Origin: KBS50 sp042666615
GTDB taxonomy: Bacteria; Actinomycetota; Actinomycetes; Mycobacteriales; Micromonosporaceae
Length of the DNA stretch: 64,000 nt
Assembly (NCBI RefSeq): GCF_042666615.1
Contig: NZ_JBHTDD010000002.1
Location: forward strand, 1 to 64,000
Direction of reading: 5' to 3'
Under the pieces are notes generated by a model. It made no database searches and had not been told where the DNA came from. It saw only the letters and a program-made list of their open reading frames with translations. Each line of letters opens with the position of its first letter. Position 1 is the stretch's first letter. Of this stretch, positions 8,401 to 14,690 are shown piece by piece. The translations under genes were made by a program, and so were the position numbers.

Positions 8401-9042
8401 CAGGAACAGATCCCCGGCCGGGCCGGTGGGTAGCTGGTTGACCAACTTGACGCGCACCGGCCGGTCGCGGTGGGCGACCAGCACCGGACCCAGGTGGTAC
8501 GGCCGGGCCGGCGGCGGGACGGTGTTGTGGCCGCTGCCGTCGGTGCCGTTGTTGAGCTGACGGTAGCCACGCAGCCGGGTGGGTCGCAGGTCCCGGTGCA
8601 GTTGCTGGGTGTACTCCTGCACGCCGATCTCGTAGTAGTCGCAGCCGGGATAGGTGATGGTGTCCGGGACCGCGACCGGCAGGTAGTTGCCGAGGCCGTT
8701 GCGGTGCTCGGCGCCGAGGCCGGGGAGGGCGTCGACGAACTTGCGCAGCCCGGTGCCGGCGATGACGGCACCCGTCGGGTCGAGGTCCGGTAGCGGACTC
8801 GTGGCGAAGTGCGGGATGCCGCCGAAGTGGTCGGGCGGTGCGGCGGGATCGATCCCGGCGGCCAGCTGAACGATGTCGGTGGTTGTCGTTCGCGCGTCGG
8901 GAGCGGTCGGCCGCGGCGCGGATTCCGTCGGCACCGGGTCGGTAACCGGTTCCGACGGGTCGCCGCCCGGCGCCTGCCGGGGGACCGTCGGCACTGGTCC
9001 GGAGTCTGGCCGACCCGTCGCGGCTGTCGTCTCGTCGGACAT
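5485..9042 (-). CDS. Multicopper-oxidase-fold protein with degenerate copper sites and three C-terminal FN3 domains
   Basis: A 1185-aa protein. Residues about 60-900 resemble bacterial multicopper oxidases of the CotA/bilirubin-oxidase type, but most copper ligands are missing. The domain-1 HLH motif reads HLAG (His 242), the WYHDH motif reads WFHDL (His 305), the HPIHLH motif is replaced by RTVRFPG (about 785-791), and the HCH-x3-H-x4-M motif reads HWYADLPGGPGTDLL (His 878). Three fibronectin type III-like domains follow (about 903-992, 993-1083, 1085-1185), each with a YYYRVRA or YHYRIQT type strand. No signal peptide or TM segment is seen. The ATG at 9042 sits 7 nt after GAGGAG; upstream ATG (9048) and GTG (9057) starts are less well spaced. 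It could be a structural or coat protein rather than an oxidase. Confidence 0.8.
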   Translation of the reverse strand: MSDETTAATGRPDSGPVPTVPRQAPGGDPSEPVTDPVPTESAPRPTAPDARTTTTDIVQLAAGIDPAAPPDHFGGIPHFATSPLPDLDPTGAVIAGTGLRKFVDALPGLGAEHRNGLGNYLPVAVPDTITYPGCDYYEIGVQEYTQQLHRDLRPTRLRGYRQLNNGTDGSGHNTVPPPARPYHLGPVLVAHRDRPVRVKLVNQLPTGPAGDLFLPVDTTVAGAGIGPLNSTDRYPHNRTVLHLAGADGPWISAGSAHQWFTPAGEVTPYARGAGFATVPDMPDPAPGAVTLFFPNQQSGRMLWFHDLTAGLARLTVYSGLLGVCLLDDPAERQLVADGVLPAEQIPLVIEDKTFVPELRQLATQDPTWDTAAWGGPGSLWFPHVYLPNQNPYHPSGRNPAGRWDYGPWYGSPPTDSMHGSVPNPHHGRPDRPTEPPRQPGTPVPSAPPTAFLDTPLVNGCAYPYLRIQPKAYRFRILNACLDRTVNLQLYHAASSAPMWRPDGAIEDAAAGEVPMVPACPHPDLPPDWPTDGRAGGVPDPRAAGPDWLQIGTDGGLLPRLVVLPSRPIGYRYDRRDVTVLNVAEHSLLLGPGERADVVVDFSSVPPGSTLILYNDAPAPLPAFDPRYDHYTDGPDQTDRGGAPPTRPGYGPNTRTLLQFRVAGAPGAPVDLVRLRERLPRAYASSQPPPLVPQPAYDQVFGTRTESAGRLPVHAPDLVIDRGVGGPPLTLPAVDKVIVDGFEPGYGRQADRFGADPGVPTEVLVPSAGPAGGDVQLWRVRQLGRQGRTVRFPGPVQVVNRVARDGAIRAPHPTELGWKQVVRVNPGEDTVVALRPRVPDPLPFRVADSIRLLDPTLPPGEQLPGGIRNLGRDFGWEYHWYADLPGGPGTDLLRPVVLQVSPARPTGLTATGAPGGPTMLPAIVLAWTNNAGATPAAGFSFDRATDPGFTEDRCTVRISAAHRGHTDHGVVPGVTYYYRVRAENAVSYSPWSNTAAAVVHLPAATGLAAMVPPTPPLRIGLTWTGQSFATGVEVQRATNPTFTAGLVTVPRPASNTHTDVTISPDTTYYWRVRATYRGAAAPWSNVATVRTPAPPAPPVDVTARATGSGPVELTWRTSPVSVVTGLLLQRATDAAFTSALVTVALPGNARKHLDAAVDQGSTYHYRIQTVNAAGGSPFAGPVAVRA

Positions 9043-9139
9043 GATCATGCTCCTCACCGGAGCGGCCCGACGGCTGCGCCGGATCCGGCGGCGTCGAGTC
9101 GACTCTGGGGTTCCGGGCGGCGCTCCCCAGAAATCAACC

Positions 9140-9167
9140 TTTATAGACCGAAAAGGACGCGCGTCAG
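9140..9167 (-). promoter_or_regulatory. Candidate promoter of the multicopper-oxidase-like gene
   Basis: On the minus strand CTGACG (9167-9162) and TATAAA (9145-9140) are 16 nt apart, about 100 bp upstream of the ATG at 9042, in a locally AT-rich patch within very GC-rich DNA. Confidence 0.45.
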
Positions 9168-9210
9168 GGCCGTACCGATAGGGTCGCGCACCGTGTGGGC
9201 GTGACGCCAG

Positions 9211-9234
9211 CCCGTACCAGGACCTGGTGACGGG
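9211..9234 (-). terminator. Hairpin downstream of nei
   Basis: CCCGTACCAGG pairs with CCTGGTGACGGG across a 1-nt centre with one bulge. It lies 24 bp past the nei stop codon, before the promoter of the next minus-strand gene. There is no T-tract, as is common in actinobacteria. Confidence 0.45.
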
Positions 9235-9258
9235 CCGTGGGTCGCGTCCGGGGTGATG

Positions 9259-10074
9259 CTAGGAGACCGGGTCGGACCGTGTTGCCGCGTCCGGGACCAC
9301 CTGGCAGCGCGGACACCAGTAGGTGACCCGCTCGCCCTGCTCCCGCTTCCGGATCGCCGTGCCACACCGGCGACACGGTTGGGCGCGGCGGCCGTACACG
9401 TAGCTGGTTTCGCCGCGGCGCAGCGAGCCCGTGCTGCTCTGCGTCCACCGACCCCGATTGGCCGCCAACAGCCGGTGCGCGAGATCCACCATGCCGCGCG
9501 GGTCCGGGACCGCGCCGACCGGCGTCCACGGCGAGACGCCGCGCAGGAACAGCAGCTCGCACTTGTAGAGGTTGCCGATCCCGGCCAGGGTGCGCTGGTC
9601 GAGCAGCGCCTCGGCGATCTCCCGGCCTGGGTCGGCGACCAACCGGCGGGTCGCCTCGGTGGCGTCCCAGTCCGGACCGAGCAGGTCCGGCCCGAGGTGC
9701 CCGACAAGGCTGTCCTCCTCGACCGTCGGCACCAGCGCGAGGTCGTGCAGGTGGTAGCCGACGGCAACCGCCTCGGCGGTGCGTAACACCACCCGGATCA
9801 GGTGCGCGGGCCGGGCCGCCCAGCGCTCCCCCGGTCCGTACGCCCGCCAGGCCCCATCCATCCGCAGGTGCGAATGCAATGTCAGCGCCTGGTCACCGTG
9901 CCGCAACCGGAGCAGCAGGTGCTTGCCTCGGCTGGCCGAGTCGAGCACGGTGGCCCCGGTCAGGTCGGTGGTGGCCAGCCGTGGGACGCGGAAGTCGCTG
10001 GCGGTCAGCCGGCCACCGACCAGCGTGCGGTGCAGCGCGCGAGCCGTGTTCCAGACGGTGTCACCTTCGGGCAC
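9259..10074 (-). CDS. nei: Fpg/Nei-family DNA glycosylase (endonuclease VIII-like)
   Basis: Bifunctional DNA glycosylase/AP lyase that removes oxidised bases in base-excision repair. The protein starts M(GTG)-PEGDTVWNTARAL; after Met removal Pro2 is the Schiff-base nucleophile and Glu3 the proton donor. PEGDT identifies the Nei (endonuclease VIII) branch. The C-terminus carries the zinc finger C-x2-C...C-x2-C (CRRCG ... CPRCQ). Length 271 aa is normal. The upstream frame to 10137 would bury the obligatory N-terminal proline, so the GTG at 10074 is the start. It is transcribed in the same direction as the winged-helix gene 60 bp upstream. Confidence 0.93.
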   Translation of the reverse strand: MPEGDTVWNTARALHRTLVGGRLTASDFRVPRLATTDLTGATVLDSASRGKHLLLRLRHGDQALTLHSHLRMDGAWRAYGPGERWAARPAHLIRVVLRTAEAVAVGYHLHDLALVPTVEEDSLVGHLGPDLLGPDWDATEATRRLVADPGREIAEALLDQRTLAGIGNLYKCELLFLRGVSPWTPVGAVPDPRGMVDLAHRLLAANRGRWTQSSTGSLRRGETSYVYGRRAQPCRRCGTAIRKREQGERVTYWCPRCQVVPDAATRSDPVS

Positions 10075-10133
10075 CCGTCCATCCTGCCGCCATCCGGACC
10101 GTCCGTCGCGGTGGATGCTCGGGCGCCGGCGCG

Positions 10134-10427
10134 TCATCCCGGGGGTGCGGTCGACGTGCTGTGCAGGACGGCCAGGATTTCCCCGATTTGATGGTCCCGT
10201 TCGAGTGGGTGGCGCAGTGGCAGGTCGCGATGGAGTTGGTAGCGGTTGCGGCGCCCGTCCCGGGTGCTGGTGAGATAACCGGCGTCCACCAGGTCGGCAA
10301 CGATGCGTTGGGCGGCCCGTTCGGTGATGCCCACCTGCGTGGCCAGGTCGCGGAGCCGCACGTCAGGATCACGGGCGATGCACAGCAGTACATGCGCGTG
10401 GTTGGTCAGGAAGGTCCAGGCCGCCAT
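10134..10427 (-). CDS. Small winged-helix transcriptional regulator
   Basis: A 97-aa DNA-binding protein. WTFLTNHAHVLLCIARDPDVRLRDLATQVGITERAAQRIVADLV is a winged helix-turn-helix of the MarR/ArsR-like type, with the recognition helix near ITERAAQRIVADL and a wing at GYLTSTRDGRRNRYQL. No effector domain or metal-binding cysteines are seen. Similar one-domain proteins are common in actinobacteria and their targets are unknown. It begins 12 bp after the terC stop. A TAACCT hexamer overlapping that stop lies 8 nt before the ATG, so the gene may also have its own leaderless transcript. Confidence 0.85.
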   Translation of the reverse strand: MAAWTFLTNHAHVLLCIARDPDVRLRDLATQVGITERAAQRIVADLVDAGYLTSTRDGRRNRYQLHRDLPLRHPLERDHQIGEILAVLHSTSTAPPG

Positions 10428-10435
10428 GGCTGCTC

Positions 10436-10441
10436 AGGTTA
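10436..10441 (-). promoter_or_regulatory. Candidate -10 element for leaderless wHTH mRNA
   Basis: TAACCT (TANNNT type) overlaps the terC TAA stop and ends 8 nt before the wHTH ATG. No Shine-Dalgarno is seen. Confidence 0.35.
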
Positions 10442-11386
10442 CGTCGGCCGTCGGCTCGTCGGCTCGTCGACGCCGCCACGGGTGGCCAGCAGGCTCCACC
10501 CGATGGAGGCGCCGATGGTGAGGATGATGACGCTCAGGGTCAGCGGGATCGGGAGTTTGCCCACCGGGGTCTCCGACAGGATCAGCTTGATCCCGGCGAA
10601 GGCGAGCAGCAGTGCCAGCCCGTAATGCAGATGCACGAACCGGCGCAGCAGCCCGGCCAGGCAGAAGTAGAGGCTGCGCAGACCCAGGATGGCGAACGCG
10701 TTGGCGGTCCAGACAATGAACGTGCTGGTGGTGATCGCCAGGATCGCCGCGACCGAGTCGACTGCGAAGATCAGGTCGGTCGCCTCCACCGCGATGAGGA
10801 CCACGAACAGCAGGGTGGCCATGCGCCTGCCGTTGACGCGGACGAAAAACCGGTCCCCGTGGTAGCGGGCGTCGGTGGGGACGATCCGGCGGACCAGACG
10901 GACGAGCGGGTTGCGGTCCGGGGGAGTCTCGTCGTCGTGCCGGAAGGCCATCTTGTAACCGGTGTAGATCAGGAACGCGCCGAACAGGTACGCCGTCCAG
11001 AAGAACGTCTCCAGCAGTTCGGCGCCGACGAAAATGAACACCAACCGGAAGGCGAGCGCTCCGATAACGCCCCAGAACAACACCTTGTGTTGCACCGACG
11101 CCGGGACCGCGAAGAACGTGAAGATCAACGCGAAGACGAACACGTTGTCGATCGACAACGCCTTCTCGATCAGGTAGCCGGCGTAGTAGGTGCCCGCGAC
11201 CTCGCCGCCCAGCCAGATCCACAACACGACGCCGAAGGCGAGACCGGCGGCGATCCACAGGCCGGACCAAGTCAGTGCCTCGCGGAAGCCGATGACGTGA
11301 TTGTCACGGTGCAGGAACAGGTCGATCGCGAGCATGACCGCCACGGACAGCATGACCGCAACCCAAGCCCACCAGGGCACCGACAT
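10439..11386 (-). CDS. TerC/Alx family membrane protein, probable Mn2+ exporter
   Basis: Integral membrane protein of the TerC family, members of which (Alx, MeeF, MeeY) handle manganese. The 315-aa sequence has about nine hydrophobic segments and the two family signatures EKALSIDNVFVFALIF and EATDLIFAVDSVAAILAIT, whose acidic residues lie in the membrane. The ATG at 11386 follows a GGAGGGGG ribosome site; the frame extends 22 codons further but into the leader. The leader looks like a yybP-ykoY (Mn2+) riboswitch, which supports manganese as substrate. The wHTH and nei genes follow on the same strand. Confidence 0.9.
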   Translation of the reverse strand: MSVPWWAWVAVMLSVAVMLAIDLFLHRDNHVIGFREALTWSGLWIAAGLAFGVVLWIWLGGEVAGTYYAGYLIEKALSIDNVFVFALIFTFFAVPASVQHKVLFWGVIGALAFRLVFIFVGAELLETFFWTAYLFGAFLIYTGYKMAFRHDDETPPDRNPLVRLVRRIVPTDARYHGDRFFVRVNGRRMATLLFVVLIAVEATDLIFAVDSVAAILAITTSTFIVWTANAFAILGLRSLYFCLAGLLRRFVHLHYGLALLLAFAGIKLILSETPVGKLPIPLTLSVIILTIGASIGWSLLATRGGVDEPTSRRPT

Positions 11387-11403
11387 GAAGACCCCCTCCG
11401 ACC

Positions 11404-11422
11404 GGCCGGCCTCACTGGCCGG
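11404..11422 (-). promoter_or_regulatory. Hairpin before terC ribosome-binding site
   Basis: GCCGGCC-AGTGA-GGCCGGC forms a perfect 7-bp stem between the riboswitch core and the terC Shine-Dalgarno. It could be part of the expression platform. Confidence 0.45.
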
Positions 11423-11540
11423 CACGCCTGGTCGACGGTCTCCCCGGGCCACTCGCGGTGGCTGCGACGCCGGGACCCGGATGGGCCGGGTCCGTCCTGA
11501 CGACGGCGCGTGGATCGGCGGGTACTCCCCGGTCGAACTA
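11423..11540 (-). ncRNA. Candidate yybP-ykoY manganese riboswitch
   Basis: Reading on the minus strand, the leader begins CCGGGGAGTACCC (11521-11532) and ends GGGGAGACCGTCGACC (11445-11430). GGGGAGUA and GAGACC are the two conserved loops of the yybP-ykoY aptamer. Between them is a perfect hairpin GGACCCGG-CCCAT-CCGGGTCC (11493-11473). The leader sits 37-154 nt before a TerC gene, a classic target of this riboswitch class. The exact borders are approximate, and the call rests on pattern recognition, not a covariance search. Confidence 0.65.
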
Positions 11541-11546
11541 CGATCC

Positions 11547-11576
11547 AGAATACATGAAAAACGTGTCGTATATCAA
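11547..11576 (-). promoter_or_regulatory. Promoter of the terC riboswitch transcript
   Basis: TTGATA (11576-11571) and TATTCT (11552-11547) are 18 nt apart on the minus strand. A start point about 7 nt further would place the 5' end just before the conserved GGGGAGTA loop. Confidence 0.6.
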
Positions 11577-11633
11577 GGGTGTGTGTCATCGGCGGGGAGC
11601 AGCTACGTCGTCGGTACCGTCCGCCGCCGCGGA

Positions 11634-11879
11634 TCAGGGGCGTTCGTCGTCGCGCGGCGACCGGACCACGTCCCGGTAGCGGGGATGGCTGGCGCCGTAG
11701 ATATGGAAGTTGAGCCGGGCATGCGACAGGCTCAAGTCGCCGTTGGGTCCGTCGTGGACGGCGCCCGGATCGGTGCCGCCCCGGCCATCGTTGGTCCAGA
11801 AGCAGACCGGGCAGGTGCCGATCCCGGTCCGGTAGCCACAGCACGGGCAGGCGTCAACATCGGCCGATCGGGTCCCCAC
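11634..11879 (-). CDS. CPCC family cysteine-rich protein
   Basis: A small protein (81 aa) opening with the CPCCGYRT...CPVCFW double zinc-ribbon-like motif typical of the cysteine-rich CPCC family, then LSLSHARLNFHIYGASHPRYRDVVRSP, also conserved in that family. The four cysteines (C-x2-C and C-x2-C) probably bind zinc. The function is unknown; relatives are often found near toxin-immunity loci, but no toxin gene is seen here. It could be transcribed from upstream of 11879; the riboswitch promoter for terC lies immediately downstream. Confidence 0.75.
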   Translation of the reverse strand: MGTRSADVDACPCCGYRTGIGTCPVCFWTNDGRGGTDPGAVHDGPNGDLSLSHARLNFHIYGASHPRYRDVVRSPRDDERP

Positions 11880-11944
11880 CGGGTAAGCATTTCATGTCGC
11901 TGGGTTGTCGGCGACCGCCGATGCGCCGACGTGGCGGGGCCCGA

Positions 11945-12733
11945 TCAGCCGGCGCTGACCACGCGCACCATGTCGCCGGGCTCGACGGTCAGCACCACGG
12001 CCGCGCGACCGCCGTTCACCGCGATCGCCACCCGGTCCGCCGAGTCGACGTACGCCACCAGCCCGCCGGGCGGGGCCGCCGCGAAGGTGTCGCCACGGAC
12101 CGCGGGCACCCCACCCACCCGCAGCGTCCGGCCCAACCCGGCGAGGGCCGGACCGGGGGCGGCGAGCTGCACGTTGCCGAACCGGTCGACGGTCAGCACC
12201 TCGGCCTCCAGCCAACCGTCCCCGGCCGCCACTACCGGTTCGGGCAGCCGGACCAGCGCCGTCGGGTCCACCGTCGGCCCGGCCTCGGCCAGCGCCGCCC
12301 CCGCGGCCAGCCGCGCCGCCGCCGGGGCGAAGACGTCCCGGCCGTGGAAGGTGTACGAGACGCGGTCACCGAACCACTCCGGGTTGGTCAACTCGACTAC
12401 CTCGCGGACCCCACCGAGGGCCTCTGCCGCCCATGGCAGCAGGCCATTGTCCGGGCCGACCAGCAGGCCGCCCGGGGTTTCCACCGCGACTGGCCGGCGG
12501 GCCGTGCCCACTCCCGGGTCCACCACCGCGAGGTGCACCGCGGCCGGCAGGTGGGGCACGGTCTGCGCGAGCACCGCCGCGCCCTGCCGCACGTCGCCGG
12601 GGTGGATCAGGTGCGTCACGTCGATCACCCGGACCGGCGGTGCCAACCGGGCCACCACTCCGTGGCAGGCGGCCACGAAGCCGTCGGACAGGCCGTAGTC
12701 GGTGGTGAAGCTGATCCATGGATACCCCGCCAT
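11945..12733 (-). CDS. SAM hydroxide adenosyltransferase (DUF62 family)
   Basis: Predicted to hydrolyse S-adenosylmethionine to adenosine and methionine using activated water; the family also includes fluorinase and the chlorinase SalL. The 262-aa protein begins WISFTTDYGLSDGFVAACHG and carries IDVTHLIHPGDVRQGA, VDPGVGTARRP, GPDNGLL and TFHGRDVFAPAAA. The Asp, Arg and His expected for the hydrolase triad are present in IDVTH, DVRQG and FHGRD. That favours the water-using enzyme rather than a halogenase. The frame extends upstream to 13753, but that part is antisense to the LLM gene. A TACCGT -10 lies 6 nt before the ATG, which suggests a leaderless mRNA. Confidence 0.9.
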   Translation of the reverse strand: MAGYPWISFTTDYGLSDGFVAACHGVVARLAPPVRVIDVTHLIHPGDVRQGAAVLAQTVPHLPAAVHLAVVDPGVGTARRPVAVETPGGLLVGPDNGLLPWAAEALGGVREVVELTNPEWFGDRVSYTFHGRDVFAPAAARLAAGAALAEAGPTVDPTALVRLPEPVVAAGDGWLEAEVLTVDRFGNVQLAAPGPALAGLGRTLRVGGVPAVRGDTFAAAPPGGLVAYVDSADRVAIAVNGGRAAVVLTVEPGDMVRVVSAG

Positions 12734-12739
12734 GCCGGA

Positions 12740-12745
12740 ACGGTA
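12740..12745 (-). promoter_or_regulatory. -10 element for leaderless SAM hydrolase mRNA
   Basis: TACCGT on the minus strand, 6 nt before the ATG at 12733. No Shine-Dalgarno is present. Confidence 0.45.
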
Positions 12746-12790
12746 TCGCGAACCGCGATCACCTACCCGGCGGGTCCGGGGACCGGCTGG

Positions 12791-12796
12791 CAGAGT
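12791..12796 (+). promoter_or_regulatory. Candidate -10 element for leaderless LLM oxidoreductase mRNA
   Basis: CAGAGT, 6 nt before the ATG at 12803, in the 69-bp divergent region. It deviates from TANNNT at the first base. Confidence 0.3.
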
Positions 12797-12802
12797 GGCG
12801 TC

Positions 12803-13729
12803 ATGCGGCTGTGCATCTTCACCGAGCCCCAACAGGGGGCCACCTACGACGACCTGCTCCGGATCGCCCGACACACGCAGGACTGCGGGTTCGACGGCTT
12901 CTTCCGTTCGGACCACTACCTGACCATGGGTGGCGACGGGTTGCCCGGACCGACGGACGCCTGGCTGACCCTTGCCGCGCTCGCGGTGCAGACCGAACGG
13001 ATCCGGCTCGGCACGCTTGTCACCTCGGCCACGTTCCGGCTGCCCGGGCCGCTGGCGATCGCGGTCGCCCAGGTGGACGCCATGAGCGGCGGCCGGGTGG
13101 AGTTGGGGTTGGGCACCGGCTGGTTCGCCGAGGAGCATCGGGCTTACGGCATCCCGTTCCCGCCGCTGGCCGAGCGGTTCGACCGGCTGGCCGAGCAGTT
13201 GGACGTGATCACCGGCCTGTGGACGACGGAGGCCGGCGGGACGTTCCGCTACCCGGGCACCCACTACCAGGTCGACGACTCGCCGGCGCTGCCCAAGCCG
13301 GTGCAGCGACCGCATCCGCCGGTCATCGTCGGCGGTAAGGGACTGACCAAGACGCCGCGGCTGGCGGCCCGGCACGCCGATGAGTTCAACGTGCCGTTCG
13401 GGTCGGTCGCCGAGGTCGCGCAGAGCTTCGGCGCGGTGCGGAAGGCGTGCGTGGACGCCGGTCGGGAGCGCCCGTTGACACTCTCCGCGGCGGTGACCGT
13501 GGTGTGCGGCCGGGACGACGCCGAGGTGCGCAGCCGGGCGGCGGCTGTCGGTCGGGATCCCGCGACGATGTTCGGCCAGGGTGGAGTGGCGGGTCCGCCC
13601 GACGCCGTGGTGGAGCAGCTCCGGCAGTACGCCGAGGCGGGGGCCTCCCGGATCTTCCTGCAGGTGCTCGACCTGGCCGACCTGGGCCACCTCGATCTGA
13701 TCACGGCCGAGGTGGCCCCGCACCTGTGA
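12803..13729 (+). CDS. LLM class (probably F420-dependent) flavin oxidoreductase
   Basis: Luciferase-like TIM-barrel oxidoreductase of 308 aa. It begins MRLCIFTEPQQGATYDDLLRIARHTQDCGFDGFFRSDHY; ERIRLGTLVTSATFRLPGPLA and GGRVELGLGTGWFAEEH are hallmark segments, the latter forming the cofactor-binding region. KPVQRPHPPVIVGGKG is the usual beta-strand-6 block. Actinobacterial LLM proteins of this length generally use F420 rather than FMN, but the substrate cannot be read from sequence. It is divergent from the SAM hydrolase gene. A palindromic hairpin lies 9 bp past the stop codon. Confidence 0.88.
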   Translation: MRLCIFTEPQQGATYDDLLRIARHTQDCGFDGFFRSDHYLTMGGDGLPGPTDAWLTLAALAVQTERIRLGTLVTSATFRLPGPLAIAVAQVDAMSGGRVELGLGTGWFAEEHRAYGIPFPPLAERFDRLAEQLDVITGLWTTEAGGTFRYPGTHYQVDDSPALPKPVQRPHPPVIVGGKGLTKTPRLAARHADEFNVPFGSVAEVAQSFGAVRKACVDAGRERPLTLSAAVTVVCGRDDAEVRSRAAAVGRDPATMFGQGGVAGPPDAVVEQLRQYAEAGASRIFLQVLDLADLGHLDLITAEVAPHL

Positions 13730-13737
13730 TCGCAGGG

Positions 13738-13755
13738 CCGTGTCACGTGACACGG
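13738..13755. terminator. Perfect 18-bp palindrome, probable terminator
   Basis: CCGTGTCACGTGACACGG is fully self-complementary and begins 9 bp after the LLM stop codon. It may form a stem-loop terminator. Because it also lies 75 bp before the methyltransferase start, an operator role is possible. Confidence 0.5.
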
Positions 13756-13829
13756 TCCTCCGGCGCCTGGCCGGATCGTCGGCAGTCGATTAGATTCTCC
13801 TCGATTATTGATCGACTCCGGAGGTGGTC

Positions 13830-14657
13830 GTGGTCGTCCCCGAGGAACCGGCGTCCGAGAACCCGGACAACCAGATCGACACGTCGGTCGCGCATCCGGC
13901 TCGCCGCTACAACTACTGGCTCGGCGGTAAGGACCACTTCGCCGCCGACCGCGAGTCGGGAGACCGTATCGCGGCGGCCTGGCCGAGCGTCCGCACGGCG
14001 GCCCGGGAGAACCGTGGATTTCTCAAACGCGCCGTCACCTATCTCGCGGGAACGGCCGGGCTCGACCAGTTCCTGGACATCGGCACCGGCCTGCCCACCG
14101 CGGACAACACGCACGAGGTCGCGCAGGCGCTCGTGCCGAGGACGCGGGTGGTCTACGTGGACAACGACCCGATGGTGATGATGCATGCCCGGGCGCTGAT
14201 GACCAGTGCGCCGGAGGGCGCCACCACCTACATCGAGGGCGACCTGCGAGAACCGGAGAAGATTCTCGCCCACCCCGACCTGACCGGAACGCTGGACCTG
14301 TCCCGCCCGATCGCCCTGATGCTGGTGGCGGTGCTGCACTTCATTCCCGCGCAGCAGGACGCGGTACGCATCGTCCGACGGCTGGTGTCGGCGCTGCCGC
14401 CCGGCAGCCACCTGACCGTCACCAATGCCACCAAGGACGTGCTCTCCCGGGAGACGGCGGCCGTGTACGACGCCATGCTCAACTCCGGCCGCACCGACGT
14501 GTGGCCCCGCAGCCGGGACGAGTTCGCCGCGCTGGTCGCCGGGCTCGAACTGGTGGAGCCGGGCATCGTCCCGGTGAGCGAGTGGCGACCGACCGCCACA
14601 ACCCGACCCGACCCGGCCGACGTGGCCGTGTACGGCGCCGTGGCCCGGGTGCCCTGA
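13830..14657 (+). CDS. SAM-dependent methyltransferase, DUF574 (PF04672) family
   Basis: Predicted class I methyltransferase of the large actinobacterial DUF574 family, whose substrates are unknown. The 275-aa protein has IDTSVAHPARRYNYWLGGKDHFAADR near the N-terminus and the SAM-binding strand FLDIGTGLPTADNTHEVA. RVVYVDNDPMVMMHARAL carries the acidic ribose-binding residue, and PIALMLVAVLHFI is the motif-IV equivalent. I chose the GTG at 13830 because GGAGG (13820-13824) is 5 nt upstream; the GTG at 13824 overlaps that site. The gene runs towards the Crp gene (convergent ends 33 bp apart). Confidence 0.88.
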   Translation: MVVPEEPASENPDNQIDTSVAHPARRYNYWLGGKDHFAADRESGDRIAAAWPSVRTAARENRGFLKRAVTYLAGTAGLDQFLDIGTGLPTADNTHEVAQALVPRTRVVYVDNDPMVMMHARALMTSAPEGATTYIEGDLREPEKILAHPDLTGTLDLSRPIALMLVAVLHFIPAQQDAVRIVRRLVSALPPGSHLTVTNATKDVLSRETAAVYDAMLNSGRTDVWPRSRDEFAALVAGLELVEPGIVPVSEWRPTATTRPDPADVAVYGAVARVP

Positions 14658-14690
14658 CCCGGCTACTCAGGTGTGGGCGCGGCGGCCGTG

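Noticed and set aside
11945..12733. SAM-dependent chlorinase or fluorinase
   Set aside because: Hydrolase-type Asp, Arg and His residues are present and no halogenated-metabolite genes are nearby.
12734..13753. N-terminal 340 codons of a 602-aa minus-strand frame that ends in the SAM hydrolase
   Set aside because: Fully antisense to the LLM oxidoreductase; the DUF62 domain starts precisely at the ATG at 12733.
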